Shown piece by piece: positions 1 to 7,461 of a stretch of 9,834 nucleotides of DNA. The DNA comes from Methanothrix sp. (GTDB lineage: Archaea; Halobacteriota; Methanosarcinia; Methanotrichales; Methanotrichaceae). The position numbers and the translations under genes were made by a program. Where the stretch lies: assembly GCA_003162615.1 (NCBI GenBank), contig PMNG01000138.1, positions 1,317 to 11,150 of the forward strand, in the 5' to 3' direction. A model generated the notes under the pieces. That model was not told the origin of the DNA and searched no databases. It saw nothing but the letters and a program-made list of their open reading frames with translations. Position 1 is the first letter of the stretch, and each line of letters starts with the position of its first letter.

Positions 1-126
1 GGACTGCACAACTTCTCAGTCCAGCTTGCAAACAATGACTATTCGAATGTGATCCCGCTAGTCTATGCAAATGTTAACGTCACAGTGACGGCACCGACCT
101 CGAAGAACATGAGCACAAAAATGTGA
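1..126 (+). CDS. C-terminal end of a probable exported protein (partial)
   Basis: Frame 1 is open from the first base to a TGA at 124-126 and gives the last 41 residues of a gene whose body lies outside the window. The tail starts GLHNFSVQLANNDYSNV and continues with alternating Val/Thr/Asn residues (ANVNVTVTAP) before a short polar end, STKM. Alternation of this kind is typical of a beta-strand-rich, extracellular Ig-like or cupredoxin-like domain; that is an inference from composition, not a family match. No catalytic motif is visible in so short a piece. The next gene-like sequence, the Ku relic, is convergent with it. The real gene could also be truncated upstream of the window. Confidence 0.5.
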   Translation, partial: GLHNFSVQLANNDYSNVIPLVYANVNVTVTAPTSKNMSTKM

Positions 127-160
127 CCATCTACCTCGTTGCGATGGACACCCATTCAAT

Positions 161-199
161 TAATGGGAATCCAGGAGCGAGTCATAATGGGAATCCAGG
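161..199. repeat. 15-bp direct repeat, two copies with a 24-bp period
   Basis: The sequence taatgggaatccagg occurs at 161-175 and again, exact, at 185-199. Read on the + strand from the ATG at 144, a 36-codon frame (stop at 252-254) would contain NGNPG twice because of this repeat. There is no clear ribosome binding site and no recognisable product, so I do not call a gene. The repeat lies in the gene-free stretch 127-424 between the convergent partial CDS and the Ku relic. Confidence 0.6.
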
Positions 200-282
200 T
201 ATGGACGATGGAGACGTACACGAGAACTACACAAGCGAGTCTAGCCTATTGTAGAAAATTTACAGCTTGCATTCATAAAATT

Positions 283-352
283 TTTGGCATCCGATAAACC
301 ATAGTGATTTTAATTGCTATTTTTGCTCAAGTTATCGGATCAATTTGCCAAA
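283..352. repeat. Bulged inverted repeat between convergent genes
   Basis: The 9-bp arm atccgataa at 289-297 pairs perfectly with ttatcggat at 332-340. Outside it, tttggc (283-288) pairs with gccaaa (347-352) across a 6-base bulge (341-346) on the right side only. The result is a 15-bp discontinuous stem around a 34-base AT-rich loop. It sits between the end of the left-hand partial CDS (+) and the end of the Ku relic (-), where a two-way transcription terminator could lie. It could equally be the remains of a mobile-element end. The repeat is directly visible; its role is not established. Apart from this and the direct repeat at 161-199, nothing gene-like is seen in 127-424. Confidence 0.5.
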
Positions 353-424
353 TTATCTACATTTAATGAGCAACTACATTTGTGCTATGGTGTTACTAAC
401 CTTTATCGTGCAATGTGCAATACA

Positions 425-1195
425 TCACTTCAGAGATTCCCCCGTAGCTCCCAACACCTCCATCATGCTCTTGGCCGCAGGCTTCTTCGGCTTCTCCTCT
501 TTCACTTGCGCAACCTCTCCATTCATCTTAGATGTAACCAGGGCCTAAATCCGTTCCTTGCAGCCGTTATGGTACAATCTGAGGTCCAGGTCCTTCGTCA
601 TCTTGTCCACAATCTTGGTCATCATGGACAACTCCTCTTCGCCAGCCTTGGGCAAATCCTTTAGCTCTGCAAAATGCGACGGTTCCCACACCTCATTGGG
701 GTAACGCAAGGTCGTAGCCACGATTGCCTTCTGGTAGTAATGGATCAGGACGACCCTTTACCTGGTGCTCATAGTAACCTTCCCTAGGGCGGCCATGCCT
801 GTCTTTTCGAGGAGCTTTCGGAGCAGAGCATAGGGCTTATCCGAGTTATCAGGAATGAGGAGCCAGCTTCGCTCGAAATAGTGAGGATCTGCCTCGAAGA
901 AGTTCACGAACTTGTCAAGCTCAATCAACTTTGTAGACACGGGTTTTGCAGAATCGATCTCCTTCTTATCGAAGACGAGATACTCATGCCCTTTCAGTTT
1001 GTAGCCATAGGCTATCTCACTCTCGGAGAACCTCGTCTCCCTCTTCGCAGAAAAGCTTGTAGGAGATGGGAGTTTTGCATTTCTGGTGCAGCATTCGATA
1101 GCTAATCTTCCTCTCTAGGTGATGGGGATCGCTCTTACTGGAATGTTGACGAGTCCCATGCTGATGCTGCCTGACCAGGTTGGATGGCTTGGTAT
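425..1195 (-). pseudogene. ku: Degenerate Ku (NHEJ DNA end-binding protein) gene
   Basis: Prokaryotic Ku is a ring-forming homodimer of about 260-300 residues that binds DNA ends and recruits the NHEJ ligase/polymerase. Conceptual translation of the minus strand recovers nearly the whole family pattern in order: WSGSISMGLVNIPV at the N-terminus, ERKISYRMLHQKCKTPIS, YGYKLKGHEYLVFD, then IELDKFVNFFEADPHYFER and KPYALLRKLLEKTGMAALGK. The C-terminal pieces TLRYPNEV, KDLDLRLYHNG and SMMEVLGATGESLK end at a TGA (425-427). The gene is broken several times. A frame change lies near 1115-1117, next to an in-frame TAG. A one-base insertion lies at about 1019. In-frame stops are TAA at 758-760 and TAG at 545-547. 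At the expected start, in frame, is ATA (1193-1195) instead of ATG. The longest intact piece is only about 60 codons (940-758). The span of about 257 codons matches full length, so this decay is by point mutation and small indels, without large deletion. Identity as Ku is strong; loss of function is very likely. Confidence 0.9.
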
Positions 1196-1247
1196 TGGTT
1201 CGAGGTTCTCTTCCTCTTCGGCAGACCCTACCTCAAGACCTCGATCA

Positions 1248-1260
1248 AAGGTTGAACCTT
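1248..1260. promoter_or_regulatory. Perfect 13-bp palindrome upstream of the Ku relic and hsdM
   Basis: aaggtt (1248-1253), a single central g, and aacctt (1255-1260) form a perfect palindrome in the divergent intergenic region. It lies about 55 bases upstream of the presumed Ku start and 200 bases upstream of hsdM. Its symmetry would suit a dimeric repressor site, perhaps one that once controlled ku. Function is a guess. Confidence 0.25.
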
Positions 1261-1306
1261 AGATTATCAACCAAAACCTTTTTCGTAAGAATCGTAGTTC
1301 AGATCT

Positions 1307-1331
1307 CTTGTTATTAAGGATTAATCACAAG
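1307..1331. promoter_or_regulatory. Near-perfect inverted repeat, candidate operator
   Basis: The arms cttgttattaa (1307-1317) and ttaatcacaag (1321-1331) are complementary at 10 of 11 positions around a 3-base centre (gga). It is the strongest symmetrical element between the Ku relic and hsdM, in an AT-rich stretch. A dimeric winged-helix or HTH regulator site, or part of a divergent promoter, is plausible. It is too AT-rich, and has no T-tract, to be called a terminator. Confidence 0.3.
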
Positions 1332-1394
1332 ACACATCTTAACACGGAGGGAGTCCTACAATCGGCCCATCAGTGCATATCAGTAATCGGAGAC

Positions 1395-1407
1395 GTTATC
1401 TAATAAC
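1395..1407 (+). promoter_or_regulatory. Candidate TATA-like element with a small palindrome before hsdM
   Basis: gttat (1395-1399) and ataac (1403-1407) form a perfect inverted repeat around cta. The core ttatctaata resembles an archaeal TATA box and sits about 55-65 bases before the hsdM ATG, so transcription would start near 1430 and leave a short leader. No good bacterial -35/-10 pair was seen. The call depends on the host being archaeal. Confidence 0.25.
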
Positions 1408-1459
1408 AGAAGAAAAATCACCTCAGTCATGATCGTAGATAGAGACCAGGGAGATAGCT

Positions 1460-2962
1460 ATGCCTCAACTTGAACATATTGAAGCCATCGAGAAACGCCT
1501 CTGGAAAGCGGCGGACACACTGCGCGCTAACTCGAACTACGCCAGCAACGAGTATTTCCTGCCTGTCATGGGGCTGGTTTTCCTGCGGCACGCCTACAGC
1601 CGCTTTCTGGCTGTCAAAGAATCGATAGAGTCCAGCCTTCCCAAGGGCGACGGCAAGACAAGATCGCTGACCAAGGAAGACTTCTCACAGAAAGGCGCGA
1701 TCTTCCTGAAACCTGAGGCTCAGTTTGACTACCTCGTCTCATTACCCGATAGTGAGGTCCGCGCAAAGGCCATTATCGAGGCGATGGAGTCTATCGAGGC
1801 GGACTATGAGAACCTGCGCGGTGTCCTGCCAAAGAGCGAATACCAGGAACTCGACAATCAGGTCCTCGGCTCCAGTGCAGGAGGCGGTGAGTCCAAGGTG
1901 CGGCAGAAGCTAGTAGAGACCGGTGCAGTAGATTTGATGATCGCCATCCGCTCAAACTTCTTCTACACCCGCACCGTGCCCTGCGAGCTGTGGTTTCTCA
2001 ACCGGAATAAGCCCGAAGAGCACCGAGAAAAGGTTCTGATGATCGACGCACGTAACATCTACCGCAAGGTTACACGCAAGATCTACGACTTTTCCCCTGA
2101 ACAGGAGCGAAACCTACTGGCTATCGTCTGGCTCTACCGAGGCCAGACCGACCGCTATCTGGACCTCGTCTCCAGCTACTGTCGACGCACTCTTGAGGAG
2201 GCTGCTGCCTGCTTCAGTGACGAGGACGAAAACGGCAATCCCATCCAGCCTTTGCCGGAATTCGTTTCTGCCATCGAAGTCATCACCGACGCCCTGGAAC
2301 CTGTCCAAAAGAAGCTTTCCGAAGACGCATCCCAAGTCCAAGTGCAAAAGGAACTGACCGACTCTGTGGCCGCCTTCCAGGCAGATGTGGAGGCGTTCCA
2401 TCAGGCTCTCGCCGCACAGCAGGAGGCGTGGAAGACGCAAAAGACCAACAATGGGGAACTCAAGCAGGCCGTCGAACTACTTGTCCCCCTGGCCGAAACC
2501 AGCCTCAACCTGGTCAAGCAGATTGACCTGCTTTACAAGCTCGCCAGCCACATGAACGAAACCGGCGAAGACGAGTGCAACTCCAGATCGAGAAACGGAG
2601 CAGACAGAGAGATCACGCGAGCCCTCAAGGCCGTCGACGAGACACGCCAAAGGGTTGTCCTAAAGCTCAAGCAAGTACGCTACTCTTGGCGGCAGGGCCG
2701 TTGGCTCACCGAACGCTTTCCCGATGCCAAGCTACGCGATGTGGAGGGGCTGGTCAAGCTGGTAACCATTGATATGATTGCTCACAACGACTGGAGTTTG
2801 ACCCCTGGCCGCTATGTCGGCGTTGCCCCTGAGGAAGTGGACGAGAACTTCGACTTCGAGGAAGCCCTTCATGAGATACATGTGGAGCTGGAAGATCTCA
2901 ATGCCGAGGCGGTGCAACTCGCTGCAACGATCAAGAAGAACTTTGAGGAGTTGGGGGCATGA
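1460..2962 (+). CDS. hsdM: Type I restriction-modification modification subunit HsdM lacking its catalytic core
   Basis: HsdM normally methylates adenine in the HsdM2-HsdS complex and is also required for HsdR assembly. Residues 1-137 are the N-terminal helical domain (IEKRLWKAADTLRAN, VMGLVFLRHAYSRF, ELDNQVLG). Residues 138-240 are the end of the methyltransferase fold (KVRQKLVETGAVDLMIAIRS, FFYTRTVPCELWFLNR, DARNIYRKVTRKIYDFS, IVWLYRGQT). Residues 270-365 are a helical, coiled-coil-like region, and the C-terminus carries LTPGRYVGVAPEEVDE. Between G137 and S138 (DNA about 1870/1871) the expected segment is missing: the SAM-binding motif I (DPACGSGG type) and motif IV (NPPF/Y) do not occur anywhere in the 500 residues. 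Relatives with this C-terminal extension are, from memory, around 700 residues or more. The join is in frame, without stop or frameshift. A purine-rich gggaga lies just before the ATG. Its stop overlaps the hsdS start as ATGA. Catalytic activity is not expected; a structural role in the complex remains possible. Confidence 0.93.
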   Translation: MPQLEHIEAIEKRLWKAADTLRANSNYASNEYFLPVMGLVFLRHAYSRFLAVKESIESSLPKGDGKTRSLTKEDFSQKGAIFLKPEAQFDYLVSLPDSEVRAKAIIEAMESIEADYENLRGVLPKSEYQELDNQVLGSSAGGGESKVRQKLVETGAVDLMIAIRSNFFYTRTVPCELWFLNRNKPEEHREKVLMIDARNIYRKVTRKIYDFSPEQERNLLAIVWLYRGQTDRYLDLVSSYCRRTLEEAAACFSDEDENGNPIQPLPEFVSAIEVITDALEPVQKKLSEDASQVQVQKELTDSVAAFQADVEAFHQALAAQQEAWKTQKTNNGELKQAVELLVPLAETSLNLVKQIDLLYKLASHMNETGEDECNSRSRNGADREITRALKAVDETRQRVVLKLKQVRYSWRQGRWLTERFPDAKLRDVEGLVKLVTIDMIAHNDWSLTPGRYVGVAPEEVDENFDFEEALHEIHVELEDLNAEAVQLAATIKKNFEELGA

Positions 2963-4185
2963 GTTGGCCGACTTTGAGGTTCGAGCAACTATACGCAGAG
3001 CCTTCAAGAAATGGTGTTTACAAACCGACCCAGTTCCATGGCTCAGGCGTTCGAATAGTGAACATGGGTGAATTATTTGCCTTTGACATCATCTCTAATC
3101 AAGAGATGAATCGGTTAGCCATGAACGATGCCGAAATGGCAAAGTCGGGCCTTCGAGATGGCGATCTACTTTTTGGGAGAAGGTCGCTCGTTGAGGCAGG
3201 AGCAGGGAAATGCTCTTTGGTAGAAGGTCTGTCTGAACCAACTACATTTGAATCTTCGATTATTCGAGTGCGAGTCGATGAGAACCGACTAAAGCCTCGA
3301 TTCATATACTACTGGCTCAAATCTCATTCAGGGCGGGGCGCAATTCGGGCAATCGTTACGGGCACGAATGTAAAAGGGATTAGGTCGAGTGTTCTCAAAG
3401 ATATCGAAGTGCCGTGCCCAACAACTGAAACACAGGATCGTATTGTGGAGCGATTGAGAGCCTACGACAACCTGATCGAGAACAACCGGCGGCGGATTCA
3501 GTTGCTGGAGCAGGCTGCGCGGCTGCTCTACAAGGAATGGTTCGTCCATCTCCGGTTCCCCGGCCACGAACACGCCAAAATCAAGGATGGCGTGCCGGAG
3601 GGGTGGGAGAAGAAGCACCTAGCTGAATTGATGGATACACAATACGGCTTTACTGAAACTGCGACTGCCGAACCGGTCGGGCCGCAGTTTCTACGGGGTA
3701 CCGATATCAACAAAACCTCGTACATCGACTGGAGTAACGTACCTTATTGTCCTGATGATAAGCTGGATTACAACAAGTATGCCCTTAAAATAAACGACAT
3801 TGTCGTCATCCGTATGGCCGACCCTGGCAAGGTGGCTATTGTCGAAAGTGAAGTAAAGGCTATATTTGCTTCGTACTTGGTTAGGCTGATCAGAAAGAAC
3901 GGTGTAACGGTTCCTCCACTCTACCTGTTTTATGTGCTCTCAGATGATGGGTATCAGGGATTCATTTCTGGTGCATGTGGAGGAGCGACGAGAAAAAGTG
4001 CGAACGCAAAACTGCTGGTTGATTTCAATGTCGTGATCCCCCCAGCAACACTTGTATCGATGTTCATTGCTCAAGTTGAGGCACTTCGATCACAGATTCA
4101 GACATTGCTGAAACAGAATTCATGTCTTGTAAAAGCCCGTGACCTGCTCTTGCCGCGCATTATGAACGGAGTGATTGCCGTATGA
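2959..4185 (+). CDS. hsdS: Type I restriction-modification specificity subunit HsdS
   Basis: HsdS gives sequence specificity: each of two target-recognition domains reads one half of a split recognition site, and the conserved helices set the spacing and dock HsdM. The 408 residues show the usual layout. TRD1 covers roughly 1-155, with GLRDGDLLFGRR and the FIYYWL segment. The central conserved helix, about 156-200, runs from ETQDRIVERLRAYDNLIENN to LLYKEWFVHLRFPG. TRD2 covers about 205-360 and has PEGWEKKHLAEL, QFLRGTDINK, YALKINDIVVIRMADPGKVA and the GGATRKSANAKLL segment. The distal helix, 365-408, ends ARDLLLPRIMNG. Length and both halves are normal for the family, and no lesion is seen. 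It starts at an ATG inside the hsdM stop and ends in an ATGA overlap with hsdR, implying translational coupling. The recognition sequence cannot be read from the protein alone. Confidence 0.96.
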   Translation: MSWPTLRFEQLYAEPSRNGVYKPTQFHGSGVRIVNMGELFAFDIISNQEMNRLAMNDAEMAKSGLRDGDLLFGRRSLVEAGAGKCSLVEGLSEPTTFESSIIRVRVDENRLKPRFIYYWLKSHSGRGAIRAIVTGTNVKGIRSSVLKDIEVPCPTTETQDRIVERLRAYDNLIENNRRRIQLLEQAARLLYKEWFVHLRFPGHEHAKIKDGVPEGWEKKHLAELMDTQYGFTETATAEPVGPQFLRGTDINKTSYIDWSNVPYCPDDKLDYNKYALKINDIVVIRMADPGKVAIVESEVKAIFASYLVRLIRKNGVTVPPLYLFYVLSDDGYQGFISGACGGATRKSANAKLLVDFNVVIPPATLVSMFIAQVEALRSQIQTLLKQNSCLVKARDLLLPRIMNGVIAV

Positions 4186-7100
4186 GCGAATACACTGAAG
4201 ATACCCTCGTTCAGCAAACCACCGCCGATTACCTGGAACAGAAGCTCGGTTGGGAGTCTGTCTACGCCTACAACGATGAGGACTTCGGGCCAAATAGCCT
4301 GCTAGGCCGTGCCTCGGACCACGAGGTCGTCCTGACACGCACTCTGCGCCAGAAGCTGAAGGAGCTGAACCCTGGCCTACCGGATGCCGCCTACGACGAT
4401 GCCATACGACAGGTAACCTCGACCGTCGCCTCACAAACTTTAGCCGCCACAAACCGCGAGAAGTACGCCTTAGTTCGAGACGGCGTGCAGGTCATCTTCC
4501 GAAACGACAATGGGGAGCGTGAGAAGCAGCGTCTGCGACTCTTGGATTTTGACGAGCCTGCCAATAACCATTTTCTATGTGTGCGTGAGCTTTGGGTGTA
4601 TGGCGACCTCTACCGCCGTCGAACGGACATAATCGGTTTCGTCAACGGTCTACCGCTACTCTTTATTGAGTGCAAGAACATCCACAAGGACCTCAAAGCC
4701 GCCTTCGAGAAGAATTTCTCCGACTACCTGGACACCATCCCGCATATCTTCCACCACAACGCCATTGTTATGTTCGGCAATGGTGAAGAGGCAAAGATTG
4801 GCTCGATCACCAGTCGTTGGGAACACTTTCATGAGTGGAAACGCCTGGCAGAGGAGGAGCTGGGCTGTGTGGACATGGAGACGCTACTCAAGGGCATCTG
4901 CGACAAACGAAACTTCCTGGACATGGTTGAGAACTTCATCCTCTTTGATGAGTCAAGAGGGGAGCCTAGGAAGATCCTAGCCCGTAACCACCAGTATCTC
5001 GGTGTCAATAAGGCAATCGAGGTGGTTCGTGAGCGCAAAGAGCGGAATGGCAAGCTGGGGGTCTTCTGGCATACTCAGGGTGCAGGCAAGAGCTATTCGA
5101 TGGTGATGTTTGCCCGCAAGGTCCATCGCAAGCTCGGCGGCAATTTCACGTTCCTGGTGCTTACCGATCGAGACGATCTGGATACGCAGATCTACAAGAC
5201 TTTTGCCGGCTGCGGCGTGGTTGACGCTGACCGTGAACAGTGTCGTGCTTCCAGCGGTACCCACCTGAGCCGACTTCTGGCCGAGCATAAGAGGTACATT
5301 TTCTCGTTGATCCAAAAGTTCAATCAGAAAGTGGACCCCGCAGAGGGCTACACCAAGCGAGATGACATTATTGTTGTGACCGACGAGGCCCACCGGACCC
5401 AATACGGCACGCTTGCGCTCAATATGCGCAACGCTCTGCCTAATGCCAGCTACATCGGGTTTACGGGCACGCCGCTCTTCAAGGAGGACGAGATAACACG
5501 CCGAGTCTTCGGCGATTACGTCTCGACCTACGACTTCCAGCGGGCCGTGGAGGACGGGGCTACAGTGCCGCTCTACTACGATGCTCGGGGAGAGAAGCTA
5601 GGTGTTGCCATTGGCGACCTCAACGAACGAATCGCTGAGAAGCTTGAGGAGTTCGAGACCGACGACATCGACGTCGAACAGCGTCTTGAGAAAGAACTCA
5701 AGCGTGAATACCACATCATCACTGCCGACAAGCGGCTCGATCAGGTGGCTCGTGACTTCGTGCATCACTACTCCACTGCCTGGGAAAATGGGAAGGTAAT
5801 GGTGGTCTGCATCGACAAGGTGACCTGCGTCCGAATGTACAACACGATCACTAGGTACTGGGACGAACGCATCAACGAGCTGGAAATCGGGCTGTCCTAT
5901 ACCTCCGACGACCAAGAGGAGATCTACCTGCAACGACAGATCGACTGGATGAAGGAGACTCGAAAAGCAGTCGTGGTGAGTGAGGAGCAAGGTGAGGTCG
6001 AAAAGTTCCGAAAGTGGGGCTTAGACATTATTCCGCATAGGAGGCTCATCAAGGAGGGGATGGATTTACCTGAGTCTATGCGTAGTAATCCTCAGTTCCG
6101 TAACATGCAGCGGATTGATCTGGACGACGCATTCAAGGAGGATCGGCATCCCTTCCGCATCGCCATCGTTTGCGCCATGTGGCTGACTGGCTTTGACGTG
6201 CCGTGCCTCTCTACGCTTTACCTGGACAAGCCGCTCAAGGCCCATACGCTGATGCAGGCCATCGCCCGAGCCAACCGCGTGTACGAAGGCAAGAACAATG
6301 GCCTGGTCGTCGACTACTGCGGCATCCTAAAACACCTGCGTAAGGCACTGGCAACTTTTGCGGGTTCCCATTCGACTGGGCTAGGGGTCGAGACCTGTCC
6401 AGTAAAGCCTGAAGAGGATCTGCTGTCTGATCTCGCCGAGGCAATCGGTTTTGTTAAATCATTCCTGGACGAAAGAAACGTATCACTGAATGATGTCATC
6501 CAGAAGACCGGTTTCGAATGCAATGCGACCATCGTGGCGTGCAAGGAGGCAGCCAACGAGAATGACGAGACCCGCAAGCGTTTCGAGATTTTGTGCCGGG
6601 AGGTTTTCAAGAAGTTCAAAGCCTGCATCAATATCAAGGGCGTAAATGCCTACCGGGCTGATCGGGATGCCATAAACATCGTCTACAAAAGCCTCCAACA
6701 GGACCGAGAACAGGCTGACATCACTGACATCATGCGGCAACTCCAACAGGTGGTAGACCAAGCGATTGAGATTCGGACTGGTCCAGTCGCCGAGGAGCTG
6801 GGACCCTACGACATAAGTAAGATCGACTTCGATCGGCTCAAGCAAGAGTTCGAGCGAAGCCGGATAAAGAATACATTGGTCCAGAACCTTCGACAGGCCA
6901 TAGAGAACCGACTTCAACGGCTTTTGCAACAAAATCCCCTGAGGGCCGACTTCCAGCAGCATTATGAGAGAATCATTGCTGAATATAACAGGGAGAAGGA
7001 CCAGGTGACCATCGAGCGGACCTTTGAGGCATTGCTCAGGCTGGTCCAAGAACTCAGCGACGAGGAAAGCCGCGCGGTTCGAGAAGGGCTCGATGAAGAA

Positions 7101-7418
7101 TCCTTGGCTATTTTCGATTTGCTGAAAAAGCCGGATCTGAAGGATACTGACATCAAGCGAATCAAGAAGGTTGCTGTTGATTTGTTGAAGACCCTGAAGG
7201 CAGAGAAGCTCAGAGTCGATCAATGGCGCGAAAAAGAAACTACCCGTGATGCCGTGCGCGTGACCATTACGGACTTTCTCTATAGTGATGATACCGGGCT
7301 TCCGGTCGATCTGTACACGGAAGACGATGTGACCCGAAAAGCGGAGGATGTGTTCCGTCATGTCTTCCGGGCATACCCCACAGTGCCATCGCCTTATTAC
7401 GAGGCGGTGATGGCATGA
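4182..7418 (+). CDS. hsdR: Type I restriction-modification restriction subunit HsdR
   Basis: HsdR is the ATP-driven DNA translocase and endonuclease of the type I complex, cutting unmodified DNA away from the recognition site. The 1078 residues are in the normal size range and all key motifs are present. The N-terminal PD-(D/E)XK nuclease has D149 and E163-C-K165 (RRRTDIIGFVNG, LLFIECK). The helix after it has N178-x3-Y182 where many HsdR proteins have QxxxY. SF2 motor lobe 1 shows Walker A QGAGKS at 299-304, DEAH at 401-404 and TGTP at 428-431. Lobe 2 shows WLTGFDVP at 667-674 and QAIARANR at 692-699. A long charged helical C-terminus (about 740-1060) should dock to HsdM/HsdS. The start is the ATG inside the hsdS stop. 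No stop or frameshift is seen, which contrasts with the gutted partner HsdM. HsdR normally needs HsdM for complex formation, so activity here is doubtful despite its intact motifs. Confidence 0.97.
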   Translation: MSEYTEDTLVQQTTADYLEQKLGWESVYAYNDEDFGPNSLLGRASDHEVVLTRTLRQKLKELNPGLPDAAYDDAIRQVTSTVASQTLAATNREKYALVRDGVQVIFRNDNGEREKQRLRLLDFDEPANNHFLCVRELWVYGDLYRRRTDIIGFVNGLPLLFIECKNIHKDLKAAFEKNFSDYLDTIPHIFHHNAIVMFGNGEEAKIGSITSRWEHFHEWKRLAEEELGCVDMETLLKGICDKRNFLDMVENFILFDESRGEPRKILARNHQYLGVNKAIEVVRERKERNGKLGVFWHTQGAGKSYSMVMFARKVHRKLGGNFTFLVLTDRDDLDTQIYKTFAGCGVVDADREQCRASSGTHLSRLLAEHKRYIFSLIQKFNQKVDPAEGYTKRDDIIVVTDEAHRTQYGTLALNMRNALPNASYIGFTGTPLFKEDEITRRVFGDYVSTYDFQRAVEDGATVPLYYDARGEKLGVAIGDLNERIAEKLEEFETDDIDVEQRLEKELKREYHIITADKRLDQVARDFVHHYSTAWENGKVMVVCIDKVTCVRMYNTITRYWDERINELEIGLSYTSDDQEEIYLQRQIDWMKETRKAVVVSEEQGEVEKFRKWGLDIIPHRRLIKEGMDLPESMRSNPQFRNMQRIDLDDAFKEDRHPFRIAIVCAMWLTGFDVPCLSTLYLDKPLKAHTLMQAIARANRVYEGKNNGLVVDYCGILKHLRKALATFAGSHSTGLGVETCPVKPEEDLLSDLAEAIGFVKSFLDERNVSLNDVIQKTGFECNATIVACKEAANENDETRKRFEILCREVFKKFKACINIKGVNAYRADRDAINIVYKSLQQDREQADITDIMRQLQQVVDQAIEIRTGPVAEELGPYDISKIDFDRLKQEFERSRIKNTLVQNLRQAIENRLQRLLQQNPLRADFQQHYERIIAEYNREKDQVTIERTFEALLRLVQELSDEESRAVREGLDEESLAIFDLLKKPDLKDTDIKRIKKVAVDLLKTLKAEKLRVDQWREKETTRDAVRVTITDFLYSDDTGLPVDLYTEDDVTRKAEDVFRHVFRAYPTVPSPYYEAVMA

Positions 7419-7431
7419 GAACTGCTAAAAC

Positions 7432-7458
7432 GTCAAATCATGCGGCTTCTCATTTGAC
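7432..7458 (+). terminator. Possible hairpin just after hsdR
   Basis: gtcaaat (7432-7438) and atttgac (7452-7458) form a perfect 7-bp stem with a 13-base loop, beginning 13 bases after the hsdR stop. No T-run follows, so it is not a classical intrinsic terminator. It may still mark the 3' end of the operon transcript. The call is weak. Confidence 0.25.
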
Positions 7459-7461
7459 TAG

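Noticed and set aside
144..254. A possible 36-residue peptide with a repeated NGNPG
   Set aside because: It has no ribosome binding site, no family and an unconvincing composition; the direct repeat alone accounts for its regular look.
314..664. A 116-codon + strand open frame, and the overlapping 67-codon frame at 345-548
   Set aside because: Most of both lies antisense to the C-terminal half of the Ku relic, which explains the sequence. The predicted + strand products have irregular composition and no motif.
881..1105. A 74-codon + strand open frame
   Set aside because: It is antisense to the Ku relic segments around ERKISYRMLHQKC and LIELDKFVNF, and so is a mirror of a former gene.
1871..2962. 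Reading the C-terminal part of hsdM as a separate gene or as a frameshifted fragment
   Set aside because: The frame is continuous from 1460 to 2962 with no stop and no alternative start near 1871, so a single product with an internal deletion is the simplest reading.
6483..7361. A 292-codon open frame on the minus strand
   Set aside because: It lies fully antisense to the C-terminal part of hsdR, whose protein is clearly in family. Its translation has no recognisable motif and is rich in Leu and Ser, as expected from a reverse reading of a coding gene.
1460..7418. A novel defence system such as BREX, DISARM or a Druantia-like island
   Set aside because: All three proteins match standard type I restriction-modification subunits in order and architecture, and none of the marker genes of those systems is present.
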